From Methylocystaceae bacterium (GTDB taxonomy: Bacteria; Pseudomonadota; Alphaproteobacteria; Rhodospirillales; Terasakiellaceae), in assembly GCA_013373265.1 (NCBI GenBank), contig JABXIC010000150.1:1-59542 (forward strand): a DNA stretch of 59,542 nucleotides, in the 5' to 3' direction. Below are positions 53,730 through 59,542 of the stretch, in pieces (position 1 is the first letter of the stretch; each line of letters starts with the position of its first letter). Both the position numbers and the translations under genes were made by a program. The notes under the pieces were generated by a model that saw only the letters and a list, made by a program, of their open reading frames with translations, did no database searches and was not told where the DNA came from.

Positions 53730-54845
53730 TTGGACCACACACCCGACATAACGACAAAACAATCAACTCTGATTTGGGACTTACCTTTGCGCCTATTTCA
53801 TTGGGCCATGGTGTCAGTTGTTTTTGTCGCCGCCGTCACAGGATATTTTTTTGAAGAATGGTGGCTGGATATCCATGCCTATGCCGGATATGCCTTAGGC
53901 TGTCTCTTAATTTTCAGAATAATCTGGGGATTTATCGGCAGTTATTACAGCCGCTTTCAGACCTTTCCATTGGCAAAACAAGGTGTCATTGCACATATCA
54001 AAAGCCTGCTCAGCTTCAAACCAAAAGAATATAGCGGTCATAACCCCATAGGGGCATGGATGATCGTCATCTTATTAGCAACCCTGTCTTTATTGGTCAT
54101 TACAGGACTGGTTCTCTATGGCGGTCAAGAAAAGCATGGCCCCTTTGCAGGTCTTATCAGTTTCAACATTGCTGAATTCAGTGAAGAGATTCATGAAAGC
54201 CTTGCCGGAATTTTAATGACAGCCATTGCTGTGCATGTCGCCGGGGTCTTATTTGAAACCGTTATTTTAAAACATGCCCTCATTCAGGCCATGATCAACG
54301 GCAAGAAACAAGGCGCTGACAATCCAAAAGCACCAACGATCTGGCATACAATCGCCGGTGTCACCCTTTTTGCTGGCATCCTTTTAGGCGGTTTGTATTT
54401 AGCCACCACGCCCTCCCAATCCACCATCCCGAGCGTGCAAAATGAAACCTACAAGCGTGAATGTAGTGACTGTCATCCGGCCTATCACCCCAGCCTGAGG
54501 CTGGCGTCAGACTGGACTTATATTATGAAGCATCTGGATGACCATTATGGGGAAGATGCAACGCTTAATGCTGAAAAAAATGCAGAAATCACCGTATTCT
54601 TACAAAACAATGATGCCCTGTCTTTTGATACTGAAGTTGCCCATAAAATTGGCCGAATATCGACACCAAGCATGCGCATGAGCGATACCCGCTACTGGAA
54701 AAAGCGCCACCATGAAATTGATCCCGCCAGCTTTAAAATTGCTGCTGTTGGATCAAAAGTCAACTGTAACGCCTGTCATCAAGATGCCGATAGCGGCCAT
54801 TTTGATGATGCAAAAATCAAACCACCTGTTGGAGTTAAATCATGA
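53730..54845 (+). CDS. Cytochrome b561 fused to diheme cytochrome c (DHC) domain
   Basis: This is a membrane electron-transfer protein of about 371 residues. The first 200 residues are a bacterial cytochrome b561 with four helices and haem His residues in LRLFHWAMVS, DIHAYAGYAL and EIHESLAGILMTAIAVHVAG. A further helix (AGVTLFAGILLGGLYL) leads to a periplasmic diheme c domain with CSDCH and CNACH. I choose the TTG at 53730, which has GGAG eight bases before it and places WDLPLRLFHW near the N-terminus as in the family; the ATG at 53676 is the alternative. It overlaps the next gene by four bases. Confidence 0.87.
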   Translation: MDHTPDITTKQSTLIWDLPLRLFHWAMVSVVFVAAVTGYFFEEWWLDIHAYAGYALGCLLIFRIIWGFIGSYYSRFQTFPLAKQGVIAHIKSLLSFKPKEYSGHNPIGAWMIVILLATLSLLVITGLVLYGGQEKHGPFAGLISFNIAEFSEEIHESLAGILMTAIAVHVAGVLFETVILKHALIQAMINGKKQGADNPKAPTIWHTIAGVTLFAGILLGGLYLATTPSQSTIPSVQNETYKRECSDCHPAYHPSLRLASDWTYIMKHLDDHYGEDATLNAEKNAEITVFLQNNDALSFDTEVAHKIGRISTPSMRMSDTRYWKKRHHEIDPASFKIAAVGSKVNCNACHQDADSGHFDDAKIKPPVGVKS

Positions 54846-55240
54846 AATCGATCCTTCTTTTAACCGCTTCTCTCTTACTTGTTACGCAGATGGCATCCGC
54901 TGCCCCGCTGGATGACTATCGCGCGCAGGCAAAGGCGACAGACCCGTCTTTCAGCGATTTTTCAGCTGAAAAAGGAAAAGCTTTTTTCCTTGAAAATCAC
55001 ACCGGGGGAAAACCTGAAACACCCTCTTGCACCAGTTGCCACACAAAAGATGCCAAAGCCGTTGGACAAACCCGCGCAGGCAAAGCCATAGAGCCGATGG
55101 CCCTATCCGTATCGCCAACACGCTACAGCGACAAAGACAAGCTCGAAAAGTGGTTTCGCCGTAACTGCAACAGCGTCTTGGGCCGTGAATGTAGTGCGCT
55201 GGAAAAAGGCAACTTCATCACCTTTATGCAAACGCAATAA
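54842..55240 (+). CDS. SHP-like c-type cytochrome (DUF1924)
   Basis: This 132-residue monohaem cytochrome resembles the sphaeroides haem protein (SHP). Signal peptide at residues 1-20 (cleavage after ASA). The haem site CTSCH is near residue 62, followed by GQTRAGKAIEPMALSVSPTR; a Cys pair (RRNCNSVLGRECSALE) may form the disulfide seen in SHP. SHP binds O2 and NO through a haem with a displaceable Asn ligand, and is reduced by DHC. Its place between a b561-DHC fusion and a free DHC fits exactly. Start is the ATG in ATGA overlapping the previous stop, behind GGAG. Confidence 0.87.
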   Translation: MKSILLLTASLLLVTQMASAAPLDDYRAQAKATDPSFSDFSAEKGKAFFLENHTGGKPETPSCTSCHTKDAKAVGQTRAGKAIEPMALSVSPTRYSDKDKLEKWFRRNCNSVLGRECSALEKGNFITFMQTQ

Positions 55241-55267
55241 CCCCCTTTGAAGTAGGAGTTCCACACC

Positions 55268-55738
55268 ATGACATCCCTAAAAATGATTTTAACCGGCGCT
55301 GCCATAATCGCCAGCACCTCATTGGCTTTTGCTGATGAACGTTACAGCCCTATAAAAGACGAGACCGTTTTAAAAGAATGCGGTGCCTGCCATATGGCCT
55401 TTCAGCCGCAAATGCTGCCCAAACGCTCTTGGGGAAAAATTATGACGACCTTAAGCGACCATTTTGGCGAAGACGCCTCGCTGGATGATAAAACGACACA
55501 ACAGATTACAAACTATCTTGTTGAAAATGCAGCCGATTCGGGTTGGTACAGTGGTAAAATGATGCGTGGTGTGCACGATGACTGGACACCGATGCGCATT
55601 ACAGAACTGCCTTATTGGATCCGTGAACATAAGAAAGAAGTCCCTGAACGCGCATGGAACGACCCCAAAGTAAAAAGCAAGGCCAACTGTACCGCTTGCC
55701 ATCGTTATGCAAAAAGTGGAAACTATGATGACGATTGA
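55268..55738 (+). CDS. Diheme cytochrome c (DHC)
   Basis: This is a 156-residue periplasmic diheme cytochrome. Signal peptide at residues 1-22 (cleavage after AFA). Haem motifs are ECGACHMAFQP near residue 37 and NCTACHRYAKSG near 139, with PKRSWGKIMTTLSDHFGEDA between; the same pattern occurs in the C-terminal part of the b561 fusion protein (DWTYIMKHLDDHYGEDA), so the two DHC units are related copies. It should pass electrons from the membrane b561 to SHP. AGGAG precedes the ATG. Its end overlaps the next gene. Confidence 0.9.
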   Translation: MTSLKMILTGAAIIASTSLAFADERYSPIKDETVLKECGACHMAFQPQMLPKRSWGKIMTTLSDHFGEDASLDDKTTQQITNYLVENAADSGWYSGKMMRGVHDDWTPMRITELPYWIREHKKEVPERAWNDPKVKSKANCTACHRYAKSGNYDDD

Positions 55739-56339
55739 GGTTCATCACCTCGATCCATCAATCGCCAAATCCTTGGTCAATAGGACGCCGGAAATGTCAT
55801 TATCTAAAACCCGAGCTTTTGAAGTTCGTACACTTCTCTTCTCGTTTGTTGTCATTGCTTTCGGCGTCGTATTTTTCATGATTGATGTTATTGCGGACTG
55901 GTTCCGCCTTGATATGAATACGGCTTGGATTGAACATGATGTGATGGAACTTTTCCTGACATTCCCGCTTGTCTTTGCGATGATTGTCATTGGCATGCAG
56001 CTTGTCCGCTTACTCAGAGAACACCGTGTCGCACAAGAGTCTGTTCAGGTGGCTTCCGGGGAGCTTCTCAACGTCATCTATCGTCATTTTGACGAATGGA
56101 AGCTTTCCCCATCAGAACGCGAAGTCGCTTTGCTTTTGATGAAAGGCATGTCCACACAGGAAATTGCAGATATCCGCGACACTAAAATCGGCACTGTTAA
56201 AAGCCAAAGCAGTGCAATTTATCAAAAAGCAGGGGTACGCGGACGCAATGAATTGGTAGCCTACTTTGTTGAAGACTTGCTGGCAGGTGAAGTCGGGATA
56301 GATACTTCTGTCCCCGCAACACCGCCAAACAATACATAA
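55725..56339 (+). CDS. Membrane-anchored LuxR-type transcriptional regulator
   Basis: This protein of about 204 residues has two predicted membrane helices (LLFSFVVIAFGVVFFMIDVI near residue 40 and FLTFPLVFAMIVIGMQLV near 80), a short coiled linker, and a C-terminal LuxR/GerE helix-turn-helix (SPSEREVALLLMKGMSTQEI, then KIGTVKSQSSAIYQKAGVRG). DNA binding would have to occur from the membrane. The gene starts inside the end of the DHC gene, so it belongs to the haem operon and likely reports on electron flow or O2/NO there. I chose the ATG pair at 55725/55728 behind GTGGAAAC; a later ATG is possible. Confidence 0.83.
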   Translation: MMTIEVHHLDPSIAKSLVNRTPEMSLSKTRAFEVRTLLFSFVVIAFGVVFFMIDVIADWFRLDMNTAWIEHDVMELFLTFPLVFAMIVIGMQLVRLLREHRVAQESVQVASGELLNVIYRHFDEWKLSPSEREVALLLMKGMSTQEIADIRDTKIGTVKSQSSAIYQKAGVRGRNELVAYFVEDLLAGEVGIDTSVPATPPNNT

Positions 56340-56350
56340 GGTGATGCGCC

Positions 56351-56968
56351 TTAAGCGCTCTTGCGCACCCCACCCGTTTCCACGATGAAATCAACAATCC
56401 CCTGAACGCCTTCTTTGGCTTTCAGGTTTGAAAAGATAAAAGGCCGTGTGCCGCGCATACGTTTACTGTCGGCTTCCATCACATCCAGATTAGCCCCTAC
56501 AAGCGGTGCGAGATCGATTTTATTGATCACCAATAAGTCAGATCGCGTAATGCCAGGACCGCCTTTGCGGGGTATTTTTTCCCCGGCAGACACATCAATC
56601 ACATAGATCGTAATATCGGCGAGCTCCGGGGAAAAAGTTGCCGCCAGATTATCCCCACCGGATTCAATAAAAATCACTTCAAGGTCAGGGAACTTGGCAC
56701 ACATATCTTCAATCGCCGCCAAATTGATCGAAGCATCTTCACGAATGGCCGTATGGGGGCAACCACCCGTTTCCACCCCCATGATCCGTTCCGGTGGCAA
56801 GGCCCCGGTTTCGGTCAAAATGCGCTGATCTTCTTTAGTGAAAATATCATTGGTGATGGCGGCAATGTCGTAACGCCCCCACATATCCTTACACAAAGCT
56901 TCCAACAAAGCGGTTTTACCGGACCCAACCGGGCCGCCGACCCCAACGCGCAAAGGTGAACTCATCAT
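56351..56968 (-). CDS. ureG: Urease accessory GTPase UreG
   Basis: This 205-residue SIMIBI GTPase delivers Ni2+ to urease. P-loop [20 protein letters not shown] near residue 8, the nickel-binding CPH motif in [19 protein letters not shown] near 65, [20 protein letters not shown] near 95 and the guanine-specificity NKIDL near 148. The ATG directly follows the ureF stop (TAG-ATG). It is the last gene of the urease run in this direction and converges on the LuxR-type gene, with only 11 bases between stops. Confidence 0.95.
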   Translation of the reverse strand: MMSSPLRVGVGGPVGSGKTALLEALCKDMWGRYDIAAITNDIFTKEDQRILTETGALPPERIMGVETGGCPHTAIREDASINLAAIEDMCAKFPDLEVIFIESGGDNLAATFSPELADITIYVIDVSAGEKIPRKGGPGITRSDLLVINKIDLAPLVGANLDVMEADSKRMRGTRPFIFSNLKAKEGVQGIVDFIVETGGVRKSA

Positions 56969-57661
56969 CTAGCTCCTAAACAGTCTGGTATATTGTGTTT
57001 CATGTTTCATGGATGTCCAATCGATTACAGGTGCACAAGACCCGATATCTTTGAAATCCGTCTTTAAAGCAACCTCTGCCGCCTCCTGCACAGACGTTTC
57101 CAAACCATGCAAGGCACGTTGACCTGCCGTTTGACCAAGGGGCACCAGACGCACACCGGCAGATACCAAATTGGCCGCAAAGGCATGCAGGTAAGCCACC
57201 AAGGCCGCCTGACAATCAATCTTTTCAAAAGCCGCTACCGCCCCGACGATCACCGGATAAGCCGCCAAATGACCACTGTCTTTTAAGGCATCAGCCAGGG
57301 CAACAAGCCCTGTACTGGGAATCACATCCAATAAAGTGGTCAAAAAGGCACGGCCCTGGGCCTCACTTTCCAACGCCATTTCTGATGTGGGGCGCAAGGC
57401 AGCCGCATATTCATTCAAACCAACCAAGGCCTTTACATCCCAGTCTTGCCCATGCTTCCATGCTTCACAAAAAAACACCCCATCTGTGCGCCCTGCGCCA
57501 AACAGTAACGCCCCTTCACACCAATCACGCAAGCTATCGCCATCATGGACCAAACCTGCTTCCACCGCATATTCAAGCCCATGGGAATAGGTATAAGCCC
57601 CGACAGGAAAGCTTGGCGACAGCCACGTCATCAAACGCATCAACCCCTCAGTGGTGAGCAT
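56969..57661 (-). CDS. ureF: Urease accessory protein UreF
   Basis: This protein of about 230 residues is part of the UreDFG complex that loads nickel into urease and regulates UreG GTP hydrolysis. Hallmark MTWLSPSFPVGAYTYSHGLE near residue 10 and AFAANLVSAGVRLVPLGQTA near 165. I start at the ATG (MLTTEGL) with GGAGGG seven bases upstream, not at the longer ORF-track start, which would lie well inside ureE; the overlap with ureE is then 14 bases. Sequence is intact. Confidence 0.92.
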   Translation of the reverse strand: MLTTEGLMRLMTWLSPSFPVGAYTYSHGLEYAVEAGLVHDGDSLRDWCEGALLFGAGRTDGVFFCEAWKHGQDWDVKALVGLNEYAAALRPTSEMALESEAQGRAFLTTLLDVIPSTGLVALADALKDSGHLAAYPVIVGAVAAFEKIDCQAALVAYLHAFAANLVSAGVRLVPLGQTAGQRALHGLETSVQEAAEVALKTDFKDIGSCAPVIDWTSMKHETQYTRLFRS

Positions 57662-58124
57662 GTCCATGCCCTCCGCCAGATTGATAAGCACCACGTTCCG
57701 GTGCAAAGGGGGCTTTCTTGGCCTCACAATGCCCGCCCAGCTTCCGGATCATATCTTCCAGCACATGGTCATAGCGCAAGCGAATAACCCCGGTTTCAAA
57801 GATTTGCACAGGCGTATGACGATTGCCGATATGCCAGACAAGACGGGCAGTTTCCGCCACACTATGACAATGCACATCCATGACATCTTCTTGGGCGGCT
57901 CTGACTTGAATGGCGTTGCCATCTTCCAGTTCCAGCACATCGCCATCATCCAGATAGGTTGCCTGTTCCAGATCAAGCAAGAAATCCACGCCGTTATCCG
58001 TCGTCATTTTAATGCGACGACGGTGGCGGTCGTCATAAGCCAGCGTCACCGTGGACAAAACCTGCAAATCAACAGGCTTGTCCCACGCATGGTGTCTTGT
58101 TGCCCGCTTCATAACGCCCGTCAT
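57648..58124 (-). CDS. ureE: Urease accessory nickel chaperone UreE
   Basis: This is a metallochaperone of about 158 residues. N-terminal domain with LAYDDRHRRRIKMTTDNGVD near residue 30 and LLDLEQATYLDDGDVLELED; C-terminal metal domain with WHIGNRHTPVQI (nickel His) near 96. The tail GGGHGHAHH is a short His-rich nickel-binding end. The ATG shares a base with the ureC stop (TGATG); the ORF-track TTG is one codon earlier. Order ureC-ureE-ureF-ureG is the usual one. Confidence 0.93.
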   Translation of the reverse strand: MTGVMKRATRHHAWDKPVDLQVLSTVTLAYDDRHRRRIKMTTDNGVDFLLDLEQATYLDDGDVLELEDGNAIQVRAAQEDVMDVHCHSVAETARLVWHIGNRHTPVQIFETGVIRLRYDHVLEDMIRKLGGHCEAKKAPFAPERGAYQSGGGHGHAHH

Positions 58125-59542
58125 CAAAACAGGAAGTAGCGTTGTGCCATGGGCAGTTCTGTCGCCGCCTGACAGACCAACGCTTCCCCATCGGCACGTA
58201 CTTCATAGGTTTCCGGATCAACCGAAATTTCCGGGACATAATCATTCAATTTCATGGATGATTTGCCAATAGACCGCGTATTGGTCACAGGCAGCACCGT
58301 TTTAGATAACCCGATCAATCCCGCAATATCGCGCGATACAGCCGCTTTTGAAGCAAAAGTCACAGATGACTTGCTTAACGAGCGACCAAACCCGCCAAAC
58401 ATAGGGCGATAATGCACCGGTTGCGGTGTCGGGATAGAGGCATTGGGGTCCCCCATCGCGGCGGCGGCAATGGTGCCGCATTTGACGATGATATCCGGTT
58501 TCACCCCAAAGAACATGGGTTTCCAGAAGACCAAATCGGCAAGTTTCCCAACCTCAATAGAGCCCACATGATCAGAAAGTCCATGGGCGATGGCCGGATT
58601 GATGGTGTATTTGGCAATATAGCGTTTGGCGCGGAAATTATCATTATGGGTGCCATCGCCATCTAATGCCCCGCGTTGCTTTTTCATTTTATCAGCGGTT
58701 TGCCATGTGCGGGTAATCACTTCCCCGACACGGCCCATGGCCTGACTGTCCGATGAAATCATGGAAAATGCACCAAGGTCATGCAGAATGTCTTCTGCTG
58801 CAATGGTTTCACGACGGATACGGCTCTCGGCAAAAGCCACATCTTCGGGAATATTCGGGTCAAGGTGGTGACAAACCATCAACATATCGAGATGTTCATC
58901 AATGGTATTGACCGTAAAGGGGCGTGTCGGGTTGGTCGAAGACGGCAACACATTATGTTCACCGCACAGCTTAATAATATCCGGTGCATGTCCGCCGCCT
59001 GCGCCTTCTGTGTGGAAGGTATGGATCGTGCGTCCTTTAAAGGCTGCACGGGTATGTTCCACAAAGCCGGACTCGTTTAACGTATCGGTATGGATGGCAA
59101 CTTGTACGTCCATTTCATCGGCCACACTTAAGCAATTATCAATGGCCGCTGGCGTAGTACCCCAATCTTCATGCAGCTTCAAGCCAATGGCGCCAGCTTG
59201 AACCTGTTCCACCAGCCCTTCGGGGCGTGAACTATTGCCTTTGCCAAAGAAGCCCAAGTTCATGGGCAACCCTTCTGCCGCTTGCATCATACGTTCCAGA
59301 TGCCAAGGACCGGGCGTACAGGTTGTTGCGTTTGTGCCTTCTGCCGGACCTGTGCCCCCACCCAACATGGTGGTGACACCGCTATAAAGCGCATCTTCCA
59401 CCTGCTGCGGGCAAATCCAGTGGATATGGGCGTCAATCCCACCAGCCGTCACAATCCGGCCTTCACCAGCAATGGCTTCGGTACCGGGACCGACGATAAT
59501 ATCCACATCGGGTTGCACATCCGGGTTACCCGCCTTGCCGAT
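58124..59542 (-). CDS. ureC: Urease alpha subunit UreC (5' end outside window)
   Basis: This is the catalytic subunit, open at the window edge: the frame continues upstream of the ORF-track ATG ([14 protein letters not shown]), so 472 residues are visible and about 95 N-terminal ones are missing. Nickel-site elements: [14 protein letters not shown], the carbamylated Lys in [34 protein letters not shown], the flap Cys in [13 protein letters not shown], and the Asp in [12 protein letters not shown]. Nothing is broken. ureA, ureB and ureD would lie beyond the window. Confidence 0.96.
   Translation of the reverse strand: MGKAGNPDVQPDVDIIVGPGTEAIAGEGRIVTAGGIDAHIHWICPQQVEDALYSGVTTMLGGGTGPAEGTNATTCTPGPWHLERMMQAAEGLPMNLGFFGKGNSSRPEGLVEQVQAGAIGLKLHEDWGTTPAAIDNCLSVADEMDVQVAIHTDTLNESGFVEHTRAAFKGRTIHTFHTEGAGGGHAPDIIKLCGEHNVLPSSTNPTRPFTVNTIDEHLDMLMVCHHLDPNIPEDVAFAESRIRRETIAAEDILHDLGAFSMISSDSQAMGRVGEVITRTWQTADKMKKQRGALDGDGTHNDNFRAKRYIAKYTINPAIAHGLSDHVGSIEVGKLADLVFWKPMFFGVKPDIIVKCGTIAAAAMGDPNASIPTPQPVHYRPMFGGFGRSLSKSSVTFASKAAVSRDIAGLIGLSKTVLPVTNTRSIGKSSMKLNDYVPEISVDPETYEVRADGEALVCQAATELPMAQRYFLF

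Noticed and set aside
57651-58139. 162-codon plus-strand ORF opposite ureE
   Set aside because: It is antisense to ureE, a gene with clear family features in normal urease order.
1-59542. CRISPR arrays, tRNA/rRNA genes, insertion sequences, phage or integrase genes
   Set aside because: Reading through found no regularly spaced direct repeats, no cloverleaf-like or rRNA sequence, and no transposase or integrase motifs in any frame.

Overview
The window looks like a chromosomal segment of a marine, free-living alphaproteobacterium of Rhodospirillales type (a Terasakiella- or Thalassospira-like organism is my best guess). This rests on protein style, gene neighbourhoods and a GC content that looks close to 50 % by eye; no rRNA or other marker gene is present to confirm it. 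Coding density is high, genes sit in tight operons with many 1-4 base stop/start overlaps, and I saw no tRNA, rRNA, insertion sequence, integrase, phage gene or CRISPR array.

Layout. (1) 1-2545, minus: a CecR/YbhG/YbhF-like set, i.e. TetR regulator, lipoprotein membrane-fusion protein and an ABC ATPase cut by the window edge. (2) 2694-4387, minus: an OmpA-domain lipoprotein and an unrecognised exported protein. (3) 4515-20481: two paralogous FadR-type GntR regulators face each other divergently; the second starts a long plus-strand run with a complete LIV-type ABC importer followed by acyl-CoA ligase, acyl-CoA dehydrogenase, thiolase, hydroxyacyl-CoA dehydrogenase/hydratase, a nitronate-monooxygenase-like flavoprotein, a crotonase and a thioesterase. 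This reads as uptake, CoA activation and beta-oxidation of an unidentified carboxylic acid. (4) 20545-23443, minus: beta-alanine transaminase and malonate/methylmalonate-semialdehyde dehydrogenase. (5) 23594-27892, minus: an AcrAB/MexAB-type RND pump without its outer-membrane channel. (6) 28271-31763, plus: ModE operator and modEABC. (7) 31852-36049, plus: a second RND pump pair. (8) 36038-38899, minus: a large hybrid histidine kinase. (9) 39046-41920, plus: a solitary citrate-lyase alpha-like CoA transferase and an MgtE magnesium channel. (10) 41957-42239: remnant of a bile-acid:sodium-symporter-family gene with a one-base frameshift. (11) 42269-49716, plus: an iron locus behind two Fur-box-like sites (imelysin, multicopper oxidase, di-heme oxidoreductase, second imelysin, DUF1513 protein) followed by a membrane adenylate cyclase; a ferric-reductase-like flavocytochrome is convergent. 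(12) 51290-53503: an AbrB-family membrane protein and two HupE/UreJ-type proteins behind a NikR-type operator. (13) 53730-56339, plus: a haem electron-transfer operon (cytochrome b561-diheme c fusion, SHP-like DUF1924 cytochrome, diheme cytochrome c) ending in a membrane-anchored LuxR-type regulator. (14) 56351-59542, minus: urease genes ureG, ureF, ureE and a ureC open at the window end.

How it fits together. Metal economy is the recurring theme: molybdate uptake under ModE, iron handling under apparent Fur control, nickel uptake under an apparent NikR site next to nickel-dependent urease, and magnesium transport. The most interesting places are the iron locus with its unusual multicopper oxidase, the fused b561-DHC/SHP operon with a membrane LuxR protein, the orphan citF-like gene, and the LIV-importer/beta-oxidation cluster with twin FadR-like regulators. 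All functions are inferred from sequence by reading; no database search was run.
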